From Chryseobacterium taeanense (GTDB lineage Bacteria; Bacteroidota; Bacteroidia; Flavobacteriales; Weeksellaceae): a DNA stretch of 64,000 nucleotides. Made by a program: the position numbers and the translations under genes. Shown in pieces: positions 1 to 8,457 of the stretch (position 1 is the first letter of the stretch; each line of letters opens with the position of its first letter). Where the stretch lies: NCBI RefSeq assembly GCF_900099685.1, contig NZ_FNDW01000002.1, positions 434,001-498,000 on the forward strand, given 5' to 3'. The notes beneath the pieces are model-generated. The model did not search any database and was not told the DNA's origin. It saw only the letters and a list, made by a program, of their open reading frames with translations.

Positions 1-1
1 G

Positions 2-1009
2 GAAAATATCAATCCCGATAATTCAAAACCCTACCCTTTCTGTCTTGCCTATCCTTTGGAAAAAGATTTAAATGAATTAGGAAATGTTGATGAATGGCTT
101 GTCGAATACAAATGGGACGGAATTCGCGGGCAGATCATCAGAAGGAATGACGAAGTTTTTATCTGGTCGAGAGGCGAAGAGCTTGTTACCGAACAGTTTC
201 CTGAAATAAAAGACGTTATTCAGAACATGAAAGGGAATTTTGTATTAGATGGAGAAATACTTGCGGTAAAAGATGATAAAGTTTTAAATTTTAATGAATT
301 ACAAAAAAGATTAAACAGGAAAACTTTAACAAAAAAAATGCTTTCAGAAATTCCAATTCAGGTTTTTGTTTACGATTTGCTGGAACTTGAAAATAATGAT
401 CTTCGGGAAAAACCAATTTCTGCGAGAAGAGCCATGCTTGAGGAATTATTGTTAAATGAACATCCTGAAAATATTAAAATATCTCAAGTTATTGAGTTTA
501 GTAATTGGAATGAATTAGACAAAATCAGAGAAAGTTCAAGAGACATCAACAGTGAAGGTTTAATGCTGAAACAGAAAAACTCACCTTATCATTCCGGAAG
601 AAAAAAAGGTGATTGGTGGAAATGGAAAATTAATCCGTTAACTATTGATGCTGTTCTCATTTATGCTCAAAAAGGAAGCGGCCGGCGAAGTGCTTACTAT
701 ACAGATTATACATTTGCCGTAAAAAATGAGGATAAGCTGGTCACGATTGCCAAAGCGTATTCGGGATTGACGGATAAAGAAATTATGGAAGTCAGTAAAT
801 TCGTAAATAAAAATGCAATCGAAAAATTTGGCCCGGTTCGAACCGTGAAAGCAGAGCTTGTTTTTGAGATTGCTTTTGAAGGAATCGGATTCAGTAATCG
901 TCATAAAAGCGGTGTAGCGCTCCGTTTCCCGAGAATTCTAAGGTGGCGGAAAGATAAAACAGTAGATGAAATTGATGATCTTGAGGAGATTAAGAAATTG
1001 ATACAGTAA
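2..1009 (+). CDS. ATP-dependent DNA ligase, 5'-truncated by window edge
   Basis: This is the C-terminal part of an ATP-dependent DNA ligase, which seals nicks through a lysyl-AMP intermediate. The frame is open to the left edge (ENINPDNSKPYPFCLAYPLE precedes the first TTG at 56), so the real start lies outside the window and the TTG is internal. Visible motifs are motif I EYKWDGIRG with the adenylated Lys, FVLDGEIL (III), VFVYDLLE (IIIa), EGLMLK (IV), WWKWKI (V), and an OB-fold tail with RFPRILRWRKDK (VI). The next gene is the helicase that accompanies this ligase type in a bacterial DNA-repair module. The family is usually a little over 500 residues, so about a third is missing here by position, not by mutation. 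Confidence 0.93.
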   Translation, partial: ENINPDNSKPYPFCLAYPLEKDLNELGNVDEWLVEYKWDGIRGQIIRRNDEVFIWSRGEELVTEQFPEIKDVIQNMKGNFVLDGEILAVKDDKVLNFNELQKRLNRKTLTKKMLSEIPIQVFVYDLLELENNDLREKPISARRAMLEELLLNEHPENIKISQVIEFSNWNELDKIRESSRDINSEGLMLKQKNSPYHSGRKKGDWWKWKINPLTIDAVLIYAQKGSGRRSAYYTDYTFAVKNEDKLVTIAKAYSGLTDKEIMEVSKFVNKNAIEKFGPVRTVKAELVFEIAFEGIGFSNRHKSGVALRFPRILRWRKDKTVDEIDDLEEIKKLIQ

Positions 1010-1057
1010 AATTTAAAAACAAAATCCGCAATAATTATTTTAAGATATTTTTTTGAT

Positions 1058-1109
1058 CGCAAAGTGCACTTCTGAAGGAATGACATTGGCTGAGTGAAAT
1101 GCCTTTGCG
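1058..1109. repeat. short inverted repeat in ligase-helicase spacer
   Basis: CGCAAAGTGCA at 1058-1068 faces TGCCTTTGCG at 1100-1109, an imperfect inverted repeat of about 10 bp around a 31-base loop. The 166-base spacer otherwise holds no ORF. It may be a decayed member of the CGCAAAG-type intergenic repeats of flavobacteria. No function is evident. Confidence 0.35.
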
Positions 1110-1175
1110 AACGTAACTAAATATATTAAAAAAACTTTGCTTTCATAGCGTTAATAACTTACATATTTTTAAAGT

Positions 1176-3623
1176 TTGACAACATTCGAAAATACCAATG
1201 GCTACCAAATCATTCAAAACTGGATGAGCGATAAAGGCATTTCCCCCTTTAAATTTCAGGTAGAAACCTGGCGCAAATTTGGAAATGGCTACAGTGGAAT
1301 GGTTGTGGCACCAACAGGTTTTGGTAAAACATATTCTGTCTTTTTAGCATTGATTTCAGATTTCCTGAATCGCCCTGAAAAATATAAAAAAGGTCTGAAA
1401 ATGATCTGGATTACCCCACTCCGTTCGCTTTCAAAAGATATTGCCAAAGCCATGCAGGAAGTAATTGATGAAATCGGTTTAGACTGGGCGGTCGGCGTTC
1501 GAAATGGTGATACAGATCCGAAAGTTAGACAACAGCAGGTGAAAAATATGCCTGAAATTCTGGTTGCCACCCCTGAAAGCCTTCATCTGCTTCTCGGACA
1601 AAAAAATCATCAGCGTTTTTTTCAGAATCTTCAGACGATTGTTATTGATGAATGGCACGAATTATTAGGTTCTAAACGCGGTGTGATGGTTGAACTCGGT
1701 ATATTTCAGCTCAGAAGATATACTCCGAAACTAAAAATCTGGGGAATCACTGCTACGATAGGCAACCTCGATGAAGCGATAAACGTTCTTATTCCTTATG
1801 ATGTAAAAAAAATAAAAATCACGGCAAAAGAAAAAAAGAAAATTGATATCCTTTCCGTTTTTCCTGATGAAGTGGAAATTTTGCCGTGGGCAGGTCATTT
1901 GGGACATAAATTAGCGGATAAGGTTGTTCCTATTATTCTCAATTCCAACTCTACAATTGTTTTTACCAATACAAGAAGTCAGAGCGAAATGTGGTATCAG
2001 CTTTTACTGGATGCTTATCCTGATTTTGCGGGCCAGATCGCTATTCACCACAGTTCCATTGATTCACATTTAAGAATCTGGATTGAAGAGAATTTAAGTA
2101 ATGGAAAACTCAAAGCCGTGGTTTCAACTTCCTCTCTGGATTTGGGAATTGATTTTAAACCTGTTGATACCGTAATTCAGATTGGTTCTGCAAAAGGTGT
2201 CGCAAGATTTTTACAGCGCGCAGGGCGAAGTGGACATTCTCCATTTGAGACATCCAAAATTTACTGTGTTCCTACACATTCATTAGAATTGATTGAAGTT
2301 TCTGCTTTAAAAGAAGCGGTAAAAAATAATGTTATTGAGCCGCGTGACCCACAGGTTTTATGTTTTGATGTCCTTGTTCAGTTCCTGATGACACTTGCGA
2401 TTGGCGACGGATTTTATCCTCATGATATCTATCCTGCAATTAAAGAAACGTTTGCCTTTCAGGAAATGACAGATGACGAATGGAAAAACATTCTTGATTT
2501 TTTAACCATCGGTGGAAAAGCATTAAAAAGTTATGAAGAGTTTCATAAGATTGTAATTGACGAAAATGGTTTGTATAAAGTAACCTCACGAAGAATTTCC
2601 ATGCTGCACCGGATGAATATGGGTGTTATTGTGAGTGATGCCATGCTGAAAGTGAAATTTATTTCCGGAGGATATATCGGAATGGTGGAAGAATATTTTA
2701 TTTCAAGGCTAAAAAAAGAAGATAAATTTATCCTCGCCGGTCGTGTCTTGGAAGTCGCGATGATTAAGGATATGACAGTGTTCGTAAGGGCTTCAAAAGG
2801 AAAAGCTTTTGCACCCAGCTATCTCGGCGGAAGACTTCCGTTGAGTTCAAATCTCGGGCAGTTTTTAAGGCAAAAATTATCGGGAGCGCTTAATCCTAAA
2901 TCTTCTGAAAAAGAATTGAAATTCCTTCACCCGCTATTGACCAACCAGGAAGAACGGTCACATATTCCGGAAGAGAATGAATTTTTGGTGGAATTAATTA
3001 AAAACCGGGAAGGCTATCATCTTTTTATGTATCCTTTCGAAGGGCGTTTAGTACATGAAGTAATGGCTGCCCTTATTGCGTATAGGATTTCTAAACTGGC
3101 TCCGATTTCATTTTCAATGGCGATGAATGATTATGGTTTTGAACTCTTCAGTGATAAGGAAATTCCGTTAAATGAAAATAATTTAGAACAGATTTTAACC
3201 CGCGAAAATTTGATAACGGATGTTATTTCAAGTATTAATGCAGCAGAAATGGCGAGAAGAAAGTTCAGAGACATTGCTGTAATTTCAGGAATGGTCATTC
3301 AGAATTTCCCGGGTCAGCAAAGATCAAACAAATCTTTACAGAGTTCCGCAGGACTTATTTTTAAAGTGCTTGAAGATTATGATCCAGAGCATTTTCTGGT
3401 AAGACAGGCTTATACGGAAGTTTTTAATATGCAGCTGCAGGAACAGAGGTTGGTGGAAGCTTTCAAAAGAATTGAAAAGTCAAAAATCATTCTGAAATTT
3501 GCAAATTCATTTACACCGCTCAGTTTCCCGATAAAAGTAGACAGCCTCCGCCAGACACTTTCCAGTGAAGATCTTGACGCAAGAATTAAACGTCTCGTAG
3601 AACAGTCTAAAAAAATAAGATAA
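1176..3623 (+). CDS. ligase-associated Lhr-like DEXH-box helicase
   Basis: This is a superfamily 2 helicase of the Lhr group that travels with ATP-dependent ligase in a DNA damage-response module. The 815-residue chain shows Walker A APTGFGKT (about 45-52), DEXH box DEWH (158-161), SAT-like motif GITATIG and motif VI QRAGRSGHSP (about 347-356), followed by a long Lhr-type C-terminal region. The start is taken as TTG at 1176 because the family's N-terminal F-x-x-T-x-G and KG-x-x-PF-x-FQ signature begins immediately after it and no ATG precedes the signature. Its stop touches the stop of the convergent GNAT gene with no spacer. The metallophosphoesterase often found in this module is not next to it. 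Confidence 0.93.
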   Translation: MTTFENTNGYQIIQNWMSDKGISPFKFQVETWRKFGNGYSGMVVAPTGFGKTYSVFLALISDFLNRPEKYKKGLKMIWITPLRSLSKDIAKAMQEVIDEIGLDWAVGVRNGDTDPKVRQQQVKNMPEILVATPESLHLLLGQKNHQRFFQNLQTIVIDEWHELLGSKRGVMVELGIFQLRRYTPKLKIWGITATIGNLDEAINVLIPYDVKKIKITAKEKKKIDILSVFPDEVEILPWAGHLGHKLADKVVPIILNSNSTIVFTNTRSQSEMWYQLLLDAYPDFAGQIAIHHSSIDSHLRIWIEENLSNGKLKAVVSTSSLDLGIDFKPVDTVIQIGSAKGVARFLQRAGRSGHSPFETSKIYCVPTHSLELIEVSALKEAVKNNVIEPRDPQVLCFDVLVQFLMTLAIGDGFYPHDIYPAIKETFAFQEMTDDEWKNILDFLTIGGKALKSYEEFHKIVIDENGLYKVTSRRISMLHRMNMGVIVSDAMLKVKFISGGYIGMVEEYFISRLKKEDKFILAGRVLEVAMIKDMTVFVRASKGKAFAPSYLGGRLPLSSNLGQFLRQKLSGALNPKSSEKELKFLHPLLTNQEERSHIPEENEFLVELIKNREGYHLFMYPFEGRLVHEVMAALIAYRISKLAPISFSMAMNDYGFELFSDKEIPLNENNLEQILTRENLITDVISSINAAEMARRKFRDIAVISGMVIQNFPGQQRSNKSLQSSAGLIFKVLEDYDPEHFLVRQAYTEVFNMQLQEQRLVEAFKRIEKSKIILKFANSFTPLSFPIKVDSLRQTLSSEDLDARIKRLVEQSKKIR

Positions 3624-4127
3624 TCAGTCGATTCTTTTTCCCAGAATTTTCAGAGTTCTTTCTACGCCATCCAAAACGGCAACATCCGGAAAAGTTCCCC
3701 AATCTTCAAATCCGAGATGTCTGAAAAGTTTTAAGCTCGGTTCATTATGGAGAAAAATAAAGCCTAATAATATTTTTATTTCAAAATTTTTTGCATTATC
3801 AATACAATATTTCAGAACTTTTTTGCCAAGACCTTTTCCACGGCTGCTTTCATCCATATAGATGCTTATTTCTACAGTACCCTTGTAAGCAGGTCTTCCG
3901 TAAAATGATGAAAAGCTTACCCAGCCCAATACATTTTTCTGATTGTCTTCAATGATCCATAACGGACGGTTTTCAGGGTTGTGTTCATTGAACCACTGAA
4001 TTTTACTTTTAATAGAAACATTTTCGGTATCAGCAGTTACCATTCTTGATGGAATGGTAGAATTATAAATCTCAACGATTTTCGGTAAATCTTCAAAGGA
4101 AGCGTTTCTGAAGATAATCTCTTCCAT
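3624..4127 (-). CDS. GNAT family N-acetyltransferase, phosphinothricin-acetyltransferase-like
   Basis: The protein has 167 residues and a single GNAT fold that transfers acetyl from acetyl-CoA to an amine. The acetyl-CoA pyrophosphate loop RGKGLG is at 96-101, after the V-E-I-S-I-Y strand, and NEPSLKLFRHLGFEDWG matches the C-terminal part of the Pat/MddA subgroup that acetylates methionine sulfoximine and phosphinothricin-like amino acids. The acceptor cannot be read from sequence. It converges on the helicase with adjacent stop codons. A TATATTTG element lies 22 bases upstream of its start. It is cytoplasmic, with no signal peptide. Confidence 0.85.
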   Translation of the reverse strand: MEEIIFRNASFEDLPKIVEIYNSTIPSRMVTADTENVSIKSKIQWFNEHNPENRPLWIIEDNQKNVLGWVSFSSFYGRPAYKGTVEISIYMDESSRGKGLGKKVLKYCIDNAKNFEIKILLGFIFLHNEPSLKLFRHLGFEDWGTFPDVAVLDGVERTLKILGKRID

Positions 4128-4148
4128 AATTTAACAGCATTTATTCTG

Positions 4149-4156
4149 CAAATATA
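4149..4156 (-). promoter_or_regulatory. -7 element TATATTTG for the GNAT gene
   Basis: The minus strand reads TATATTTG, matching the Bacteroidota consensus TAnnTTTG, 22 bases before the GNAT start codon. No TTG -33 box was found at the usual spacing. Confidence 0.45.
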
Positions 4157-4182
4157 CTGGAAGATTTTTCTTTACCTATAGC

Positions 4183-4761
4183 CTATTCACCGGTATTATT
4201 TTCATTTATTTCCTTCAGGGCTCTGTTCAGGCTTCTTAACGTAATTCCAAGATAGGCCGCCATATCTTCTTTCGAGATTTCCATTTCTTTTGATTTTAAT
4301 TCAAGAAGCTGGCTAAGGGTGTGTTCTGTGGTGTGCAGTTGCTGATAAGACGCTCTGCTCGAAGTATTAACAATGCGTTCAGCAAAAACATCAAGCAAAA
4401 AATTATTCAGCGTAAGGTCATTTTTAAGTAAATTCCTGAAGTAAGGAATAGACATCGCATACACCGTAACTTCTGTCATCGCTTCAATACTGCAAAGACA
4501 CGGAACATTTTTTATCACCTCAATCTCTCCTATAATTTCTCCTTTTCCAAGGAATTCAACAATATATTCTTTATCATTTTCTTCTACGAAATAACATTTG
4601 GTAATTCCGCTTCTAATAAGCATAATTTTGGTAGACGATTCGTTTTGGGAAAGTATTTTTTCACCTTTTCCATAAGATTTTAAAACGATATTTTCTTTAC
4701 GTGACTGCTTCTGATAAAGCTCTTCCAGATAGTCTAAAAATGGTTGATTCGTTCTCAGCAT
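4183..4761 (-). CDS. Crp/Fnr-family transcriptional regulator
   Basis: The 192-residue protein has an N-terminal cyclic-nucleotide-binding-like beta barrel (roughly 20-120, including GKGEIIGEIEVI) and a C-terminal winged helix whose recognition region reads KEDMAAYLGITLRSLNRAL. No cysteine cluster typical of Fnr is present, so an oxygen-sensing Fe-S role is unlikely; the ligand is unknown. The gene is monocistronic, divergent from the HAD phosphatase gene at 4851. A short palindrome lies just before its start codon and could be an autoregulatory site. Flavobacteria carry many paralogues of this family, so the regulon cannot be predicted. Confidence 0.85.
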   Translation of the reverse strand: MLRTNQPFLDYLEELYQKQSRKENIVLKSYGKGEKILSQNESSTKIMLIRSGITKCYFVEENDKEYIVEFLGKGEIIGEIEVIKNVPCLCSIEAMTEVTVYAMSIPYFRNLLKNDLTLNNFLLDVFAERIVNTSSRASYQQLHTTEHTLSQLLELKSKEMEISKEDMAAYLGITLRSLNRALKEINENNTGE

Positions 4762-4772
4762 AATAATGATCC

Positions 4773-4784
4773 GGACAAATGTCC
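4773..4784. promoter_or_regulatory. palindrome GGACA-AA-TGTCC upstream of the Crp-like gene
   Basis: This is a perfect inverted repeat with 5-bp arms and a 2-base centre, 11 bases before the start codon of the Crp/Fnr regulator, inside the divergent spacer to the HAD gene. The half-site resembles a shortened Crp-type TGT site. It is a candidate operator only. Confidence 0.3.
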
Positions 4785-4850
4785 TTTTACGTTTTATTTT
4801 TAATTCTGAATTTTGAACCTGAAAATTACAAAATCTTAGTTTAATATATT

Positions 4851-5537
4851 ATGAATTCTATCAATACAATTGCTTTTGATGCAGATGATACGCTTTGGAT
4901 CAATGAAACTTATTTTCAGGAAGCCGAAATGTCTTTCTGCCGTCTGCTTGAAAATTATATGCCCCATGAATCTGTTGCCCGTGAACTGTATGGTACCGAA
5001 ATGCGGAATCTTCATCTCTACGGATACGGTGTAAAAGGTTTTATGCTGTGCATGATGGAAACAGCAGGCAGAATTTCAAACGGAAACGCTCCTTTATCGA
5101 TAATGAATAAAGTTATTGATATCGGGCATGATCTGCTGCAGAAACCAGTTGAGCTTCTTGAGGGTGTTCCCGAAACTTTGGAGCATCTGCAGGGTAAATA
5201 CAGACTGGTGGTTGCTACCAAAGGTGATCTGTTGGATCAGGAGCGTAAACTCAGAAAATCTGGATTGGAGAAATATTTTCATCATATTGAAATCATGAGT
5301 GATAAGAAAAAAAGCGATTACCAGAAACTTATAAAACATCTTGACTGTACGCCTGAAAGTTTTTTAATGATCGGAAATTCAATAAAATCTGATATCTTAC
5401 CTGTTCTGGAAAACGGCGGATATGCAGCTCACGTTCCGTATCATATTACCTGGGCACATGAGCATCATGAGGAAAAACCGGAATCTGAGTATTTTATGGA
5501 GTTTAAAAATATTCGTGAGATCCTGGATTATCTATGA
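4851..5537 (+). CDS. HAD-family hydrolase
   Basis: The 228-residue haloacid dehalogenase-like phosphatase has motif I DADDT at 10-14 (nucleophile Asp and acid/base Asp), motif II with the Thr of VVATKGD, a Lys in the DKKKSDYQK region and motif IV GNSIKSD. The helical cap between motifs I and II suggests a C1 cap, so probably a small phosphorylated substrate. ATG at 4851 directly follows AT-rich leader sequence. It stands alone, convergent with the doxX gene. The substrate is not predictable. Confidence 0.85.
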   Translation: MNSINTIAFDADDTLWINETYFQEAEMSFCRLLENYMPHESVARELYGTEMRNLHLYGYGVKGFMLCMMETAGRISNGNAPLSIMNKVIDIGHDLLQKPVELLEGVPETLEHLQGKYRLVVATKGDLLDQERKLRKSGLEKYFHHIEIMSDKKKSDYQKLIKHLDCTPESFLMIGNSIKSDILPVLENGGYAAHVPYHITWAHEHHEEKPESEYFMEFKNIREILDYL

Positions 5538-5630
5538 AAATATTATATTTTATTTCCGATGGAATAATTTGGTTCTTTTTGTATATGTTTAATAGTCAAA
5601 AAGAGTTGGGAAGAATTCTGTATTATCTTA

Positions 5631-6062
5631 TTACCATTCACTGGCTCTTTTCCTTTTTTCAATCATAAAATCTACGGAGATTTTGCCGGGACCAAAAACC
5701 ATGAAAAGCAAATACACTGAAAGATAGATAAGACTCATCTCCCGCTTTTCAAAAGGATCTGCTCCATGAACAACAAAACCTGCAATAACCATTGTAAAAA
5801 CCAGAAACCCTAAAGCCACTCTGGTGAAAAGTCCTAAAATAAGAAATATTGAACAAGCAAATTCAGCAAAGACCGTTAAGGTTAAAGTTACAGTTGGTCC
5901 CATTCCCAGAAAATCATAAAACTGAATATTGCCTCCTTCCAGAAGCATTTGAAGTTTCGGAAATCCGTGAGACAGCATGGCGAAACCTATAAACACCCTT
6001 ACTATGAATAAAATAATATCTTTAAAAATTGAATTAGAATTTGTCCGGTTCAAATAATTCAT
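5631..6062 (-). CDS. DoxX family membrane protein
   Basis: The 143-residue integral inner-membrane protein has four predicted hydrophobic segments. The first contains the DoxX signature RVFIGFAMLSHGFPKL, followed by TLTVFAEFACSIFLILG, and FTRVALGFLVFTMVIAGFVVHGAD near the third segment. DoxX proteins are poorly defined and have been linked to redox and oxidative-stress roles; no specific function is claimed. It is a single gene between the convergent HAD gene and era, with 70 bases to the latter. Confidence 0.85.
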   Translation of the reverse strand: MNYLNRTNSNSIFKDIILFIVRVFIGFAMLSHGFPKLQMLLEGGNIQFYDFLGMGPTVTLTLTVFAEFACSIFLILGLFTRVALGFLVFTMVIAGFVVHGADPFEKREMSLIYLSVYLLFMVFGPGKISVDFMIEKRKRASEW

Positions 6063-6132
6063 TAAGTCAAAAAATTTTAAATTAAATATAATGAAATTCT
6101 TTTAATACAACGGCTTTACTACGTTTCTTAGT

Positions 6133-7008
6133 CTATCTGTAGCCGAAATTTTTAAGGTCTCTGTCATTTTTTCTCCAGTCTTTTTTCACCTTTACAAAAA
6201 GATTAAGATGAATTTTTTTGTTGAAAAATTTTTCCAGATCGATCCTTGATTCTGTTCCTACTTTTTTAATGGCCTCTCCTTTATGCCCTATCAGAATTCC
6301 TTTTTGCGTATCTCTTTCTACGTAAATAATAGAATCGATGAATATAATTCCTTCTTTTTCTTTAAACTGTTCGGTAACTACTTCCACCGAATAAGGAATT
6401 TCCTTATCATAATTTAATAAGATTTTCTCACGAATCGCTTCGTTTACGAAAAATCTTTCCGGCTTATCCGTATATTGATCTTTGTCGTAGTATGGCGGAT
6501 TTTCCGGGAGTAACGATTTCAGCTTGGGCAAGATAATATCTGTATTAAAAGCATTTAATGCAGAAATCGGGAGTATTTCGGCTTTTGGTATTCTTTCATG
6601 CCAGGTTTCAACCAGTTTTTCAAGACCTTCCTGATCCGTCTGGTCTACTTTATTAAGTAACAGTAAAACCGGAACAGGTATTTTATTAAGTTTATCGATT
6701 AAGAATTCTGAAGGTTCAGCTTTATCGGTAACATCCACGATAAATAGGAAAACATCCGCGTCCTGAAGAGAATCTTTTACAAAATCCATCATTTTTTCCT
6801 GCAAACCGTATTTCGGATCTAAAACTCCCGGTGTATCAGAAAATACGATCTGTAAATCTTCTTCGTTATAAATTCCAAAAATTCTGTGGCGTGTGGTCTG
6901 TGCTTTCTGGGTAACAATTGCCAACTTCTCTCCCATCAACTGATTGAGTAAGGTAGATTTTCCGGCATTCGGTTTCCCGACTATATTTACAAATCCTGCT
7001 TTGTGCAT
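6133..7008 (-). CDS. era: GTPase Era
   Basis: Era is an essential GTPase that binds 16S rRNA and assists maturation of the 30S subunit. It shows G1 GKPNAGKS (11-18), the switch region, G3 DTPG, G4 NKVD, G5 SAL, and a C-terminal KH domain with GILIGHKGEAIKKVG. I chose ATG at 7008, giving 291 residues, because the protein family begins MHKAGFVNIVGKPN; the upstream in-frame start would add seven unconserved residues and would sit almost on the promoter. A TAACTTTG -7 element lies 18 bases upstream. It is monocistronic. Confidence 0.97.
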   Translation of the reverse strand: MHKAGFVNIVGKPNAGKSTLLNQLMGEKLAIVTQKAQTTRHRIFGIYNEEDLQIVFSDTPGVLDPKYGLQEKMMDFVKDSLQDADVFLFIVDVTDKAEPSEFLIDKLNKIPVPVLLLLNKVDQTDQEGLEKLVETWHERIPKAEILPISALNAFNTDIILPKLKSLLPENPPYYDKDQYTDKPERFFVNEAIREKILLNYDKEIPYSVEVVTEQFKEKEGIIFIDSIIYVERDTQKGILIGHKGEAIKKVGTESRIDLEKFFNKKIHLNLFVKVKKDWRKNDRDLKNFGYR

Positions 7009-7026
7009 AAAAATTATATTGAGCTG

Positions 7027-7034
7027 CAAAGTTA
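7027..7034 (-). promoter_or_regulatory. -7 element TAACTTTG for era
   Basis: The minus strand reads TAACTTTG (consensus TAnnTTTG), 18 bases before the chosen era start, which supports the shorter start. Confidence 0.5.
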
Positions 7035-7244
7035 ATAAAACAAATCTGGTCTTCCTGCCTTTTGTCAGATTTATAATGAAAAGCCAATTTAAACAGCAGG
7101 TTTTCTGATGTTTTGTTTAAAGAGAACCATCTTTTGTTCAAGGAGTTTTCCTTATACAAATATTATGTGAAAATGGAAATATTCAGAATAAATCAAAAAT
7201 ATCTAAGTAAACTTTTGTATTTTGGAGATTAAATAAAAACATCC

Positions 7245-7802
7245 ATGGCCACTAAAAAACTATCTCCTGAAAAAAGCAGCGAATTAATTGAAATTCTTAA
7301 AACCAGATTTGAAAATAACCTCTTGAGACATCAGAATATTGAATGGCGCGATGTTCAGGAGAAACTGGAAAATCATCCTGAAAAACTTTGGTCTTTATAT
7401 GAAATGGAAATCACTGAAGGCGAACCTGATGTTGTTGGTAAGGATGAAGACACTGGAGAATATATTTTTTTCGACTGCGCTCCAGAAAGCCCGAAACGCC
7501 GAAGCCTTTGCTATGATTATCCGGCATGGAATTCAAGAAAAGCCAACAAACCGGAAGGAAATATTGTGGACAAAGCCAATGAAATGGGTATAGAAATATT
7601 AACCGAAGAGCAATATCGCCATCTTCAGCAATTGGGAAAATTCGATCTCAAAACTTCAAGCTGGATTAAAACTCCCGAAAATATAAGAGAATTAGGCGGC
7701 GCAGTTTTTTGTGACAGAAGATATGATACTGTTTTTATGTATCATAACGGCGCTGAATCCTATTATGCTGCAAGAGGATTTCGGGGATGTCTTAAAGTCT
7801 AA
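7245..7802 (+). CDS. DUF4256 family protein
   Basis: The 185-residue cytoplasmic protein matches the DUF4256 family through the L-x-x-ILKTRFE-N start, EGEPDVVGKDEDTGEYIFFDCAPESPKRR, the SLCYDYPAWNSRK segment and a C-terminal YHNGAESYYAARGFRG. The family is widespread but has no established biochemical role, and I see no catalytic signature to propose one. The acidic and basic conserved residues suggest a soluble globular domain. ATG at 7245 is the only plausible start. It is a lone gene. Confidence 0.85.
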   Translation: MATKKLSPEKSSELIEILKTRFENNLLRHQNIEWRDVQEKLENHPEKLWSLYEMEITEGEPDVVGKDEDTGEYIFFDCAPESPKRRSLCYDYPAWNSRKANKPEGNIVDKANEMGIEILTEEQYRHLQQLGKFDLKTSSWIKTPENIRELGGAVFCDRRYDTVFMYHNGAESYYAARGFRGCLKV

Positions 7803-7904
7803 TAATTTTGCTTTATCAGATTATTCACTAATTTAATTTTCATATCGGAATAGTATTGGTATTTTAGCTTAACTGGAAATTAATTTAACATAATTAAAAA
7901 AGAT

Positions 7905-8408
7905 ATGAAAAAATTAATCTTATTAAGTTTATTGTCAGTTTTTTTAATAAACTGCAATAAAAAAGCTGAAGCTCCGGCTCCTGAGACAGCACAAACAGAC
8001 ACAATGACTGCAAGCGAAAAAGTAGTTGATACTCTGACAGCTAAATCTTATTGCTATATGGGAGTGACAGGAAAAGACAGCGTTTTTGTAAGTTTCGATG
8101 AAAATCTGGGAACAATAACCGGGAAAATGACAACAAAGAACAGCGAAAAAGACAGTAATAAAGGTGAATTATACGGGTTTAAATCAGGAGATACCCTTAA
8201 ACTTACTTACGAATTTGCATCCGAAGGAAAATCAGGGAATAAAAATGATATTTATTTTCTTCAGACTAAAGATGGACTGAGCGAAGGTATAGGAAACAGA
8301 GATCCTGAAACAGGAACAAAATATGCAGACGAGAAAAAAATAAAATATACCGGAGGGCGCATGCTTAAAGCTACCGATTGCGCTCTGGTTGCAAAAGCCT
8401 TACAATAA
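7905..8408 (+). CDS. hypothetical lipoprotein
   Basis: The 167-residue protein has a lipoprotein signal peptide, MKKLILLSLLSVFLINC, with the lipidated Cys at 17, followed by a Pro/Ala/Thr-rich spacer and a domain of about 110 residues rich in beta-strand patterns (YCYMGVTGKDSVFVSFDENLG is split by turns; GITGKMTTKNS, SGDTLKLTYEF). It is probably exposed in the periplasm or at the outer membrane. No domain is recognised. A bidirectional terminator follows. Confidence 0.75.
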   Translation: MKKLILLSLLSVFLINCNKKAEAPAPETAQTDTMTASEKVVDTLTAKSYCYMGVTGKDSVFVSFDENLGTITGKMTTKNSEKDSNKGELYGFKSGDTLKLTYEFASEGKSGNKNDIYFLQTKDGLSEGIGNRDPETGTKYADEKKIKYTGGRMLKATDCALVAKALQ

Positions 8409-8429
8409 AATTAAAGAATGTAAATCAAC

Positions 8430-8457
8430 AAAACAGCCTTGTATTTAAGGCTGTTTT
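8430..8457. terminator. bidirectional terminator between lipoprotein and threonine aldolase
   Basis: The 11-bp stem AAAACAGCCTT / AAGGCTGTTTT with a 6-base loop carries a T-run on each strand. It lies between the convergent genes and touches the aldolase stop codon. Confidence 0.85.
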
